From Desulfobacterales bacterium (GTDB lineage Bacteria > Desulfobacterota > Desulfobacteria > Desulfobacterales > JAFDCJ01), in the NCBI GenBank assembly GCA_029939875.1, contig JAOZSC010000016.1:1-15477 (forward strand): DNA of 15,477 nt, read 5' to 3'. A program made the translations under genes and the position numbers. Within the stretch, counting starts at the first letter, position 1, and each line of letters starts with the position of its first letter. Shown piece after piece: positions 1-8,628 of this stretch. The notes under the pieces are model-generated. The model was not told where the DNA came from, made no database searches, and saw only the letters and a list, made by a program, of their open reading frames with translations.

Positions 1-1288
1 CCAGTGCTTCCTGGATTTCATACTCCCAGGCAGGCATCTCGTCGCGGCTTTCCAGACAAACCAGGGTAACATTTTCGGCTCCTTTGCGCTTGGCGGTCAG
101 CGCCACATCGATGGCCACGTTGCCGCCGCCAACCACGATGACATCCTCACCGATGGGGACATCTTTTCCCAGGGCGCTGTCGCGCAGAAAATCCACCCCC
201 TGTAAAACACCGTCAATATCTTCATTTTCCACCCCCAGCGCGCGTCCGCCATGCAGTCCGATGGCCATGAACAGGGCCGAAAAACCGTCCGCTTTGAGGC
301 TGTCCAGGGTAATGTCCTTGCCGAAAGTGACCCCGGTTTTGATGGTGACGCCCATATCCTCGATCACCTTGATTTCGTCGTCGATAATATCCCGGGGCAG
401 CCGGTATTCGGGAATTCCCACCCGCATCATGCCGCCGGTGACCGGCAGTTTTTCGAAAATCGTCACCGGGTATCCGTCGCGGGCCAGAAAATAGGCCGCC
501 GCCAGTCCCGCCGGCCCCGAGCCCACAATAGCGACTTTTTCGCTGCGCGCTTCGGCCGTTTCAGGAATAAATGTTTCGTCCCGGCCCAGTTCCCAGTCGG
601 CCAGAAATCGGTGCAGTTCCCGGATCGCCAGGGGCTGGTCCAAGTCGTTGCGGGTACAGATTTCCTCGCACGGATGGTGGCATACCCGCCCGCAAATGCC
701 GGGAAAGGGGTGTTCCTCTTTGAACAGTTCCAGTGCCTCGAAGTATTTGCCCTCATTGATCAAAGCAATATAGCCCTGGATGCTGACATGGGCCGGGCAG
801 GTCGCCTTGCAGGGGGCCGTGCCGCGTTTGCTGATGCCAAAGGCCCCGGGAATCGCCTGGGGGTATTGCTTGTAAATTGCCTTGCGCTCAGAAAGCCCTT
901 CGTCGTACTCGTTTGGCAAAGAGATTGGGCATACCTTTTCGCACTCGCCACAGCTTGTGCATTTGGCAAGATCTACAAAGCGGGGCTGCTGTTTGACAGT
1001 CGCCGTGAAATTTCCCGGCTTGCCTTTCAGATCCAGCAGTTCGGTATCGGTTAACAGTTCGATGTTCAGGTGCCGGCCGACCTCGACCAGTTTAGGTGAA
1101 ATAACTCACATGGCACAGTCATTGGTGGGAAAAGTTTTATCCAGCTGGGACATCAATCCGCCAATGGCGGCCAGCTTTTCCACCAGATAGACATAGTAGC
1201 CGGATTCAGCCAGATCGAGTGCTGCCTGCATCCCGCTGATCCCGCCGCCGACAACCATAACAGATCCTACTGTCGTGTCATTGCTCAT
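1..1288 (-). CDS. hdrA: HdrA-type FAD oxidoreductase with GltD-like insert, selenoprotein, 3'-partial
   Basis: About 429 codons of a larger protein that continues beyond the left window edge. It starts with a Rossmann FAD motif ([10 protein letters not shown]) and the HdrA signature [11 protein letters not shown]. An in-frame TGA (1106-1108, codon 61) follows, and the frame stays open after it with [11 protein letters not shown], a CxxCxxCxxxCP ferredoxin motif and a GltD/Fer4_20 segment. That segment has its own GSGPAG FAD motif and a [11 protein letters not shown](P) motif. Known HdrA proteins have Cys where the TGA lies, so I read selenocysteine rather than a stop. The ATG at 1286-1288 is chosen because it matches the paralogue at 4195 codon for codon up to the UGA; an AGGAG lies 13 nt upstream. 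At the end of the second NAD(P) strand it reads CLESR where the paralogue has YRRTR, which suggests different nucleotide preference (inference). Likely the first half of an HdrL-like protein in electron bifurcation. Confidence 0.88.
1073..1090 (-). promoter_or_regulatory. Candidate bacterial SECIS hairpin of the minus-strand hdrA
   Basis: Fifteen nt after the UGA, CTGGTC pairs with GGCCGG (6 bp including two G-U pairs) around the loop GAGGTC. The loop GG lies 24-25 nt after the UGA, comparable with the SelB-binding apical loop of E. coli fdhF. The hairpin is identical in the plus-strand hdrA copy, although codons on either side differ at third positions. Confidence 0.65.
1106..1108 (-). other. 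In-frame UGA read as selenocysteine (codon 61 of the minus-strand HdrA)
   Basis: The TGA directly follows FPTNDCAM, where HdrA family members carry a conserved Cys in an FeS/FAD-proximal motif. Homology continues in the same frame without a gap on both sides. HdrA selenoproteins are known in methanogens and deltaproteobacteria. A hairpin follows at the right distance. Confidence 0.85.
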
Positions 1289-1360
1289 AGTGTTCTTGTG
1301 TCTCCTCGCAAGTTGTTTCGATTGTTTGTCTGGCAAATACCGAAAATTCAAAAAGAGGAA

Positions 1361-1390
1361 AAGTTACCATAATCATTTAAAGGATGTCAA
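1361..1390 (-). promoter_or_regulatory. Candidate sigma-70 promoter of the minus-strand hdrA
   Basis: On the minus strand a perfect -35 TTGACA (1385-1390) is followed after 18 nt by TAACTT (1361-1366). TG one base upstream of it forms an extended -10 element. It would give a leader of about 65 nt before the ATG at 1288. It implies that hdrA is transcribed separately from the regulator gene upstream. Motif evidence only. Confidence 0.55.
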
Positions 1391-1402
1391 GGGCATTTTA
1401 GG

Positions 1403-1433
1403 GCCTGAACAGGCTTTCCAGCATCATTCAGGC
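1403..1433. other. Inverted repeat upstream of the hdrA -35 element
   Basis: GCCTGAA (1403-1409) and TTCAGGC (1427-1433) form a perfect 7-bp inverted repeat with a 17-nt centre, between the regulator stop codon and the candidate hdrA promoter. No T-run follows on the minus strand, so it is a poor intrinsic terminator. It could be an operator or a weak processing hairpin. Confidence 0.35.
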
Positions 1434-1475
1434 TCGCTGCCAATTGTCAGGATAGGTGGTGGGTTTTTTGGGAAG

Positions 1476-2837
1476 CTAAGTTACCCCGTAAGATTTCAAC
1501 TTCCTGCGCAGAGTGTTCAAACCGATGCCCAGCACGCGGGAAGTGCGGGATTTATTTTGTCCCATCCGCTCGTAGACCTTGAGGATGTGGGCCTTTTCCA
1601 TCTGTACCAGGCTGACCACTGAGTCAGGATCGCTGCACCGGTTCCGTGCCTTGGGGCGTTTCAACAGCGCGGGTAGACAGTCAGACACAATAGGCCCGTC
1701 CATGGCCAGGTTGGCGGCGGACTGAATAATGGACTTTAGTTCACGGATGTTTCCGGGATAGTCGTATTCCAACAGCAGGCACATGGCCTCATCGTCAATT
1801 TCGGCCTGCAGGCTTGACGGGCGGTAGCGCTTCATAAAAAAACGGACCAAAAGCGCAATGTCCCCCGGCCGTTCCCGCAGGGGAGGCAACTGCAGCCATC
1901 CACCCCGGATACGGAAATATAAATCCTTGCGAAACAGTTTGCGGGCCATCATCCGTTCCAGATCTTCGTTGCTGGCGGCCACAATGCGAACATCCGCCTT
2001 TTTCCTATGGCTGCTGCCCAGTTTGAAATAATCGCCGTCCTGCAAAAAGCGCAGCAATTTCCCCTGGAGTTCCAGGGGCAGGTTGCCGATTTCATCCAGA
2101 AACAGCGTACCCCCGTGGGTATGCTCCAGGTAACCTTTGCGACCCTCGGCGGCACCGGTAAACGCCCCCCGGGTGTGGCCGAAAAATTCGGCCTCGAACA
2201 GGTTGCCCGACACCGAAGCCATATTGACCGCTGTAAAGGAAAATTCGGCCCGGGGGCTGGCGGCATGAATCGCCCGGGCCAGCAGCTCTTTGCCGGTGCC
2301 GCTTTCCCCGGTAATCAGCACAGGCACCCTGCTGGCCGCATGCAGCTCGGCCTCTTTGAGCACTTTGAGGAGGTTGGCCGCCCGGGTGACAATGGCGCGA
2401 AAGGCCCCGGCATGCTGCAGTACCGGTGCGCAACGGCTCTTTTCGAGGGTCACGATGTCCAGCAGCCGCTTGCGCTCCAGGGTGCGATTGATGGACAAGC
2501 GCAAAGCATCCGCGTCCACCGGTTTGACCAGGTAGTCATAGGCACCGCGGTTGAGGCATTCCACCGCGACGCGGGCTTCATTTACCGCCGTCACCATGAT
2601 GCACTCGGTGCCCGGACTGGTGCGCTTGATGGCCTCCAGCACCTCAATGCCGTCCATCCCGGGCATGGTCATGTCAATCAGGGCCAGATCAAAGTCCACG
2701 CCGTTTTCAAAAACGGATACCGCTGAATGCGGATCACTTTCGGTACGCACGTTTTTAAATCCGATCCGACCCAGTTTGCCTTTTATAATTTCAAGGTAAT
2801 CCGGATCATCATCAATGACGATAATGCGGTTGTTCAT
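1476..2837 (-). CDS. NtrC-family sigma-54-dependent response regulator
   Basis: 453 residues with three domains. The receiver (about 4-120) has the acidic pocket D9-D11, phospho-acceptor D55, T83 and K105. The AAA+ sigma-54 activation domain (about 140-375) has Walker A GESGTGKE (177-184), the sigma-54 contact loop GAFTGA (224-229) and Walker B LFLDE (245-249). A Fis-type helix-turn-helix follows (about 413-453). All key residues are present, so it should be a competent phosphorylation-dependent activator that remodels RNA polymerase-sigma-54. The ATG at 2837 has AGGAGG 10 nt upstream. It is divergent from the metF-hdrA series, whose leader region holds a strong sigma-54 promoter, and lies just upstream of the other hdrA copy. 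I infer that it controls these Hdr/C1 genes. No histidine kinase is adjacent; two lie at the far end of the window. Confidence 0.93.
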   Translation of the reverse strand: MNNRIIVIDDDPDYLEIIKGKLGRIGFKNVRTESDPHSAVSVFENGVDFDLALIDMTMPGMDGIEVLEAIKRTSPGTECIMVTAVNEARVAVECLNRGAYDYLVKPVDADALRLSINRTLERKRLLDIVTLEKSRCAPVLQHAGAFRAIVTRAANLLKVLKEAELHAASRVPVLITGESGTGKELLARAIHAASPRAEFSFTAVNMASVSGNLFEAEFFGHTRGAFTGAAEGRKGYLEHTHGGTLFLDEIGNLPLELQGKLLRFLQDGDYFKLGSSHRKKADVRIVAASNEDLERMMARKLFRKDLYFRIRGGWLQLPPLRERPGDIALLVRFFMKRYRPSSLQAEIDDEAMCLLLEYDYPGNIRELKSIIQSAANLAMDGPIVSDCLPALLKRPKARNRCSDPDSVVSLVQMEKAHILKVYERMGQNKSRTSRVLGIGLNTLRRKLKSYGVT

Positions 2838-2888
2838 TTTAAAGGCACCTCCTATTTTCCCGCCGAAACACCCTGGTCCCGGTGACTT

Positions 2889-2897
2889 TATATACCA
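2889..2897 (-). promoter_or_regulatory. Possible extended -10 promoter of the NtrC-type regulator
   Basis: On the minus strand TGGTATATA supplies a TGn extended -10 with TATATA at 2889-2894, about 50 nt upstream of the start codon. No good -35 is seen at 17 nt, so this is tentative. Confidence 0.35.
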
Positions 2898-2923
2898 AAA
2901 CCATAGGAATTACAAACAACTGT

Positions 2924-2953
2924 TCCAAAACGGCATACTCCAAAATGGCATAA
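2924..2953. repeat. Two tandem 15-bp direct repeats in the divergent control region
   Basis: TCCAAAACGGCATAC (2924-2938) is followed without a gap by TCCAAAATGGCATAA (2939-2953), two mismatches in 15. An AACTGT/ACAGTT inverted pair (2918-2923 and 2956-2961) brackets the tandem unit. The position, roughly 190-220 nt upstream of the predicted sigma-54 start, suits activator binding. This is inference. Confidence 0.45.
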
Positions 2954-2958
2954 ATACA

Positions 2959-2977
2959 GTTAATCATTTGAATTAAC
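2959..2977. promoter_or_regulatory. Dyad GTTAAT-N7-ATTAAC, candidate activator site
   Basis: A perfect 6-bp inverted repeat with a 7-nt centre lies about 180 nt upstream of the predicted sigma-54 start site, within the usual range of NtrC-type enhancer sites. A second, shorter dyad ACCAG-T-CTGGT lies at 2995-3005. Which protein binds, if any, cannot be told from sequence. Confidence 0.4.
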
Positions 2978-3119
2978 AGGTGATATTTTCGGTGACCAGT
3001 CTGGTTTGGAATGGTTGCCGGCCATCCTCTCCGACAAACAGTGACGGCCTCAATAAGAATTTATTCGTAACTGTCCGGTTTTACATCTCTTATTGTCCCC
3101 ACCCATTTGGTGCCACCCC

Positions 3120-3135
3120 TGGCATACAACTTGCT
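3120..3135 (+). promoter_or_regulatory. Sigma-54 (-24/-12) promoter of the metF-hdrA-mvhD-metVF series
   Basis: TGGCAT-ACAAC-TTGCT matches the consensus TGGCAC-N5-TTGC with one change. GG (3121-3122) and GC (3133-3134) are separated by exactly 10 nt, and a TTTT follows. Transcription would start near 3146, leaving a leader of about 165 nt before metF. The divergent gene encodes a full NtrC-type activator, which strengthens the call. Confidence 0.75.
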
Positions 3136-3180
3136 TTTCCAGGCAGCACGTCACGTCAAAACCCGGCTCAACAGCGACGC

Positions 3181-3269
3181 ATGTCGGCATACCGGTCACC
3201 CGGCGGGTTCGACATTGTATCCGAACGGCCTAGTTTCGGAGACAGTGAGGGGATTGCGGTTCAAACCGC
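3181..3269 (+). other. Structured 5' leader with three consecutive hairpins
   Basis: Between the sigma-54 promoter and the metF ribosome-binding site lie three inverted repeats. ATGTCG/CGACAT (3181-3186 and 3210-3215) encloses CCGG/CCGG. TCCGAA/TTCGGA is at 3220-3225 and 3235-3240. GCGGT-TCAA-ACCGC is at 3256-3269. I recognise no known riboswitch. It may be a regulatory or stabilising leader, or chance in GC-rich DNA. Confidence 0.4.
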
Positions 3270-3310
3270 TGCATGGCGACACAGTGCAGCTAAAAATGGT
3301 GGAGGTGGGT

Positions 3311-4180
3311 ATGCAGCTAAAACGCAAATTCGAAACCGGAGAATTTGCCGTCCTGGCGGAAATAGAACCGCCCAAGGGGGTGGACACCTCCCGGATGCTG
3401 GCCAGCGTCAAGCGGGTCAAGGGCAACGTGGATGCTTTCGTGGTGCCGGAAATGAGCAATGCCGTCATGCGCATGAGTTCCCTCGGTGGGGCCATGATAC
3501 TGCAAGGGCTGGGGGTGGAAACGGTGGTCCAGGTATGCTGCCGCGACCGCAACCGACTGGCCCTGCAAGCCGACCTCCTGGCGGCTTCCGGATGCGGCAT
3601 CTGCAACGTCATGGCAGTCACCGGTGAAGATCCGAGTTACGGGGACCATCACCAGGCGCGGCCCGTATACGACATTGATATTTTCGAACTGCTGCAGGCG
3701 GTCCAAAGTCTGCAGTCCGGACGGGACATGGCCGGCATCGAGATTGGCGGCGCCCCCGAATTTATGGTCGGCTCTACGGTCAATGCCGGTGCCAGGGGCA
3801 AGTCACCCGAATTGGAGCTGGAAGAAATGAACAAAAAGATGGCGGCCGGAGCCAAATTTTTTATCACCCCGCCCGTGTTTGACAAAACGGCTCTCGATCC
3901 GTTTCTCAAACGGGTGGACCGCTCCAGGGCCATCATCGTTCCCACCGTGCTGCTGCTCAAATCTCTCGGAATGGCTCGTTACATCCAGCGCAATATGGAG
4001 CATGTTTATATCCCCGATGAACTGATTGACCGCATCCGCAAAGCCCCGGACAAGGTGCGCGAATGCATTCACATTGCCGCACAATTGATCACAACCTTAA
4101 AACAGGAAGGATTTCACGGTGTTTTGATCGCCACCCTTGGCTGGGAAGACAGGCTGCCGGAAATTCTGGAATTGACATGA
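3311..4180 (+). CDS. metF: Methylenetetrahydrofolate reductase family protein (first MetF copy)
   Basis: 289 residues, the normal size of a single-domain bacterial or acetogen MetF (TIM barrel, FAD). The AEIEPPKG segment aligns with the EFFPP region of E. coli MetF, placing the catalytic Glu at E17. The [15 protein letters not shown] and [15 protein letters not shown] segments are the folate/FAD barrel motifs. The ATG at 3311 is chosen because GGAGG (3301-3305) sits 5 nt upstream. The ATG at 3296 would overlap that site, and the open frame further upstream runs through the promoter and leader. It is the first gene after the sigma-54 promoter and ends 14 nt before the large hdrA, so the two are probably co-transcribed. 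It is clearly diverged from the second MetF at 10019. It may reduce methylene-THF or act as a folate- or flavin-binding partner of HdrA; the substrate is not proven by sequence. Confidence 0.85.
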   Translation: MQLKRKFETGEFAVLAEIEPPKGVDTSRMLASVKRVKGNVDAFVVPEMSNAVMRMSSLGGAMILQGLGVETVVQVCCRDRNRLALQADLLAASGCGICNVMAVTGEDPSYGDHHQARPVYDIDIFELLQAVQSLQSGRDMAGIEIGGAPEFMVGSTVNAGARGKSPELELEEMNKKMAAGAKFFITPPVFDKTALDPFLKRVDRSRAIIVPTVLLLKSLGMARYIQRNMEHVYIPDELIDRIRKAPDKVRECIHIAAQLITTLKQEGFHGVLIATLGWEDRLPEILELT

Positions 4181-4194
4181 GAGGGACAGATAAT

Positions 4195-7100
4195 ATGGAA
4201 AACCCCCGCAAAATCGGTTCGGTTATGGTACTCGGAGGTGGCATTGCCGGGATGCAGTCCGCCCTGGACCTCGCCAATTCCGGCTATTACGTCTATCTGG
4301 TGGAAAAATCAGCTGCCATCGGAGGACTCATGTCGCAGCTGGACAAAACCTTTCCTACCAACGACTGCGCCATGTGAATCATCTCACCCAAACTGGTCGA
4401 GGTCGGCCGGCATCTGAACATCGAACTGTTGACCAACAGTGAACTGATGAGTCTTGAAGGCCATCCGGGAAATTTCACCGCCCGGGTGAAAAAACAGGCG
4501 CGTTTTGTAGATCTTGCCAAGTGCACCAGCTGTGGAGAATGCGCCAAGGTCTGCCCGGTGGAGCTTTCCAACGAATACGACGAGGGCCTCGCCCTTAAAA
4601 AAGCCGCTTACAAGCAGTATGCCCAGGCGATCCCGGGGGCCTTTGCCATCCAGAAAACAGACCCGGCGCCCTGCCGCCTGGCCTGCCCGGGGGGACTCAA
4701 TGTGCAGGGATATGTCCAGATGGTCAAACAGGGCAAATATAAAGAAGCCCTGGAAATCATCATGGAAGACCTCCCGCTGCCCGGCGTTCTGGGGCGTATC
4801 TGTCCCCACGGCTGCGAAGATGCCTGCCGCCGCTGCGAGGTGGATCACCCGGTGGCCATCCGGAATCTAAAACGCCTGGCCGCAGACCGCTTCGACTGCC
4901 GCCAGATCGAAATAGACTGCCCGCCCCCGGCTGAGGAAAAGGTGGCCATTATCGGCTCCGGGCCCGCCGGGCTTTCAGCCGCCTACCATCTGGCCAGAAA
5001 AGGCATCCTGTCCACCATCTTTGAAGCCCTGCCAAAAGCGGGGGGCATGTTGCGCGTGGGCATTCCAGCCCATCGCCTGCCACGGAAAATACTGGACCAG
5101 GAGATAGAGGTCATTACCGGCCTGGGGGTAGAAATCAAAACCAACACCCCGCTGGGCAAAGATCTGAGCATTGACGACCTGCTCAACGACGGGTACCGGG
5201 CCGTCTACCTGGCCTTAGGCGCCCACCGGGGAATCGAACTGGCGATTCCCGGTGAAAAAGCCCAAGGTGTGCGCCAGGGAGTCGATTTTTTACGCGAAGT
5301 GAACCTCACCGGCAAAACCGCGGTGGGTAAAAAACTGGCCATCATCGGCGGCGGCAACGTGGCCATTGACGTCTCCCGCGCCGCGGTGCGCCTGGGTGTC
5401 GATGAGGTTACCATCATTTATCGGCGTACACGCGCCGAGATGCCCGCCTGGGAAGAGGAAATCCAGGCCGCCGAAGCCGAAGGGGTCCGGATCACTTACC
5501 TTTCCGCTCCCAAAGAAGTTTTGACCGCAGGCGATCGGGTCATCGGTTTGCGCTGCATTCGCATGGAACTTGGCGAACCTGACGAATCCGGCCGCAGAAG
5601 ACCGGTGCCCATAGCTGGCAGTGAATACGACATCGACATCGATCAGCTGATCGCCGCCATCGGCCAGAAACCCAACCTGGCGCCCCTCGAGGATCTGGCC
5701 GGGGTGAACTTTTCCCGCTGGGGGACCGTTGAAGTGGACAAGCTCACCTGCGCCACTGAAAAGCCCGGAGTTTTTGCCGGCGGGGATCTGCAGACCGGAC
5801 CGGCGGTGGCCATCGGCGCCATTGGTGCCGGCAAGGAGGCCGCCGAGTCCATCTTCCGTTATCTCAACGGTCAAGACATGGCCGCCGGGCGCCAACCGGC
5901 GGTCAATGAAGCCCCCGACTTCCGCCCGGTTCCTGAAAAAGAACCTCAACAGGCGCGGGCTGAAATGCCCGAGCTGCCCGCAGCCGAGCGTCGCGACAAC
6001 TTCAATGAAGTCGAACTGGGATATGACGAGACCGCCGGACAGATCGAAGCCGGCCGCTGTCTCAACTGCGGCTACTGCTCCGAGTGCTACCAGTGCGTCA
6101 CCGCCTGCCTGGCCGATGCCATCGATCACAGCCAGCAATCCGAGACCCTCGACCTTTCGATCGGCTCGGTGATTTTAAGCCCGGGCAGTCGGCCCTTCGA
6201 CCCCGCCGACCTGGAAAATATCTACCATTACAAAACCTGTGCCAACGTGCTCACCAGCCTCGAATTTGAACGTCTCCTCAGCGCCTCGGGTCCCACCATG
6301 GGCCATCTGCTCAGGCCGTCAGATGAAAAAGACCCCAAGAAAATCGCCTGGCTGCAATGCGTGGGCTCCCGGGACACCAATCGGTGCGGCAACAGCTACT
6401 GCTCATCAGTGTGCTGCATGTACGCGCTGAAAGATTCCATGATTGCCAAAGAGCATGCCGGTGGCGACCTGGACTGCGTCATTTTCAACATGGACATCCG
6501 CACCTTCGGCAAGGATTATGAAAAATATTACCAGCGCGCCAAAGACGCCGGCATCCGATTTTACAAATCACGTATTCATTCCCTGGACGAAGTACTTGGC
6601 ACCGACGATCTGAGCATCCGCTACATGGATGAGGCCGGTGCGCTGCAAGAGGAAACATTTGACATGGTCGTGCTCTCGGTGGGACTTCAGATACCCGCTT
6701 CGGTGGCCGATCTGGCCCGCCGGCTGGACGTTAAACTGGATGCACACAATTTTGCCGCCACCCACCCTTTTGCACCGGTAAAAACCTCACGCCCCGGCAT
6801 CTATGTCTGCGGAGTTTTCCAGGAGCCCAAGGACATTCCCAGTTCCGTGATGGAAGCCAGCGCCGCCGCATGCCTGGCCGGAAGTGATCTGGTACAAGTC
6901 CGTGATACCCTCACCCGCAGCGTCGAGCTTCCGCCTCAAATCGATGTAACCGAGCAGGAACCGAGAATCGGCGTGTTTGTCTGCCACTGCGGTATCAATA
7001 TCGCCGGAGTGGTGGATGTGGAAGCGGTGGAAGACTATGCCAGGACCCTGCCCCACGTGGTTCATGCCGGCCGCAACCTGTTCAGCTGCTCCCAGGATTC

Positions 7101-8628
7101 CCAGGAGCTGATGAAAGACCTTATCAAGGAGCATGGCCTCAATCGGTTGGTCATCGCCGCCTGCACGCCCAAGACCCACGAGCCGATCTTCATGGACACC
7201 CTGGAAGAATCCGGACTCAACAAGTATCTCATCGAAATGGCCAACATCCGCAATCAGAATTCCTGGGTTCACTCGCAAAATCCCCGCCAAGCCACCGAAA
7301 AAGCCAAGGACCTGGTGCACATGGCCGTTGCCCGTGCCTCCACCCTGTACCCGCTGGAGGAGAAAAAAATTTCCGTTATTCAGCGGGCCCTGGTACTCGG
7401 CGGTGGGGTGGCGGGGATGAACGCCGCCCTGAGCCTGGCCGACCAGGGCTTTGAAGTCGTTCTCGTGGAAAAGGAAAAACAACCGGGGGGACTTGCCACC
7501 CGGTTGACCGCCACCATCGAAGGCGCTGTAATTGGGGAATATTTAACGCAACTGTTACAAAAAGTATCCGGCCATGACAATATCCAGGTCCTGACACAGT
7601 CGCTGGTGGTCGGCTTTTCGGGGTTCAAGGGCAATTTCACCACTGAACTGCTGATCGGACCCGGTATGTATGAACGCAAGGTGGATCATGGCGTCGTCAT
7701 CCTGGCCACGGGTGCCGATGAGTACCGGCCCAAAGAGTATCTTTACGGCGAGGATAAACGGGTGGTCACCCAGATCGAACTGGCCGACCGGCTCGAAGAA
7801 AATTTCGCCGCTGATCTTCAGCAGGTGGTCATGATCCAGTGTGTCGGGTCCCGCAATGATGAAAATCCCAACTGCTCCAGGATCTGCTGCCAGACGGCCG
7901 TTAAAAACGCCTTGCACATCAAAAAAGACAATCCGGACGCGGAGGTTTACATTCTCTATCGCGACATCCGCACCTATGGCGTGCTGGAGGATTACTACAA
8001 GGAAGCCCGGCGGCTGGGGGTGCTGTTTTTCCGTTTCACCCCCGACGATCCTCCCCGGGTGCAATCAACCGGACAGGCCCTGACGGTGACGTTTAAAGAC
8101 CATGTCCTGGATCTGGATCTGGAAGTCGAGACCGATCTGTTAGCCTTGAGCGCCGGAATGGTGGCTGCCGACACCGAAGAGCTGGCCTCGATCATAAAAG
8201 TGGCGCGCAACGCGGAAGGCTATTTCATGGAGGCCCATGTCAAATTGCGACCGGTTGACATGTCCACCGAGGGCATCTTCGTCTGCGGCACGGCCCACAG
8301 CCCCAAGCTGATCTCCGAGACCATTTCCCAGGCCCAGGCGGCCGCTTCACGGGCCACCACCTTCCTGTCCCAGAGCCAGTTGACCCTGTCGGCGGTAACC
8401 GCCCACGTGGAGGCAGAGCACTGTGCCTCCTGTCTGATATGCGTGCGGTCCTGCCCCTTCGGTGTGCCGCGGATCAATACCGAGGGCGTCAGCGAAATCG
8501 ACATGGCCCTTTGCCACGGGTGCGGCATCTGCGCCTCGGAATGCCCGGCCAAGGCCATTGACCTGCGGTGGTACCAGGACGAGCAGATCATGTGCAAATT
8601 GGACGCCCTGCTGGAAGGAGCCCTTTAG
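4195..8628 (+). CDS. hdrA: HdrL-like double-module HdrA with GltD-like insert, selenoprotein
   Basis: 1477 residues including Sec61. Module A has the FAD motif GGGIAG near the start, FPTNDCAM-U, and CxxCxxCxxxCP at 110-120. A GltD/Fer4_20 insert follows (Cys 160, 164, 203, 207, 211, 214; FAD motif GSGPAG 254-259; NAD(P) motif GGGNVA 385-390 with YRRTR at 409-413), then a dense Cys cluster (622-638) and an HdrA QCVGSRD...CSSVCCM segment. Module B begins with the HdrA N-terminal motif GVFVCHCG (about 926), has a second FAD site GGGVAG (1069-1074) and a second QCVGSR...CSRICC. It ends in two ferredoxin motifs (1410-1420 and 1440-1450). Canonical HdrA is about 650 residues. The family carries out flavin-based electron bifurcation; the insert probably adds NAD(P)H chemistry, as in NfnB/GltD. 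The ATG at 4195 has GAGGG upstream and aligns with the paralogue on the minus strand. A standard gene caller would split it at the UGA. Confidence 0.93.
4375..4377 (+). other. In-frame UGA read as selenocysteine (codon 61 of the large HdrA)
   Basis: The TGA replaces the conserved HdrA Cys after FPTNDCAM. The reading frame stays open for more than 1400 codons on the far side, starting with [12 protein letters not shown], which is contiguous HdrA homology. There is no ribosome-binding site at the downstream TTG or ATG codons that could start a separate protein. Confidence 0.9.
4393..4410 (+). promoter_or_regulatory. Candidate bacterial SECIS hairpin of the large hdrA
   Basis: CTGGTC (4393-4398) pairs with GGCCGG (4405-4410) around the loop GAGGTC, starting 16 nt after the UGA, with the loop GG at 24-25 nt. 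The loop resembles the AGGUCU apical loop of E. coli fdhF. It is identical to the minus-strand copy at 1073-1090. Confidence 0.7.

Noticed and set aside
84..1054. Plus-strand open frames of 136 and 267 residues opposite the minus-strand hdrA
   Set aside because: They are antisense to a clearly conserved HdrA/GltD reading frame, have low-complexity Arg/Ser/Pro-rich composition, and have no ribosome-binding site.
1403..1414. GCCTG-AA-CAGGC as an intrinsic terminator for the NtrC-type gene
   Set aside because: A two-base loop is too tight, and no T-run follows on the minus strand.
2007..2726. 239-residue plus-strand open frame opposite the NtrC-type gene
   Set aside because: Shadow of the AAA+ domain gene in GC-rich DNA; no recognisable domain.
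3146..3310. Known riboswitch (THF, SAM or cobalamin) in the metF leader
   Set aside because: I could not match any known consensus core; only generic hairpins are visible.
2980..3627. 215-residue open frame across the divergent control region into metF
   Set aside because: Out of frame with metF, Arg/Gly-rich, and overlaps the sigma-54 promoter and the conserved MetF sequence.
4063..4377. Short 104-residue gene ending at the UGA, with hdrA starting at 4429
   Set aside because: HdrA homology runs through the UGA in one frame. The upstream part begins inside metF and the TTG at 4429 has no ribosome-binding site.
4375..4377. Nonsense mutation or pseudogene explanation for the hdrA UGA
   Set aside because: The same codon at the same position occurs in the independent paralogue at 1106, and both are followed by an identical hairpin. 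A Cys-to-Sec exchange explains this better than two parallel nonsense mutations.
5290..6138. 282-residue minus-strand open frame inside hdrA
   Set aside because: Antisense shadow of the GltD-like domain; no family features.
6787..7482. 231-residue minus-strand open frame inside hdrA
   Set aside because: Antisense shadow; Gly/His-rich composition and no start signals.
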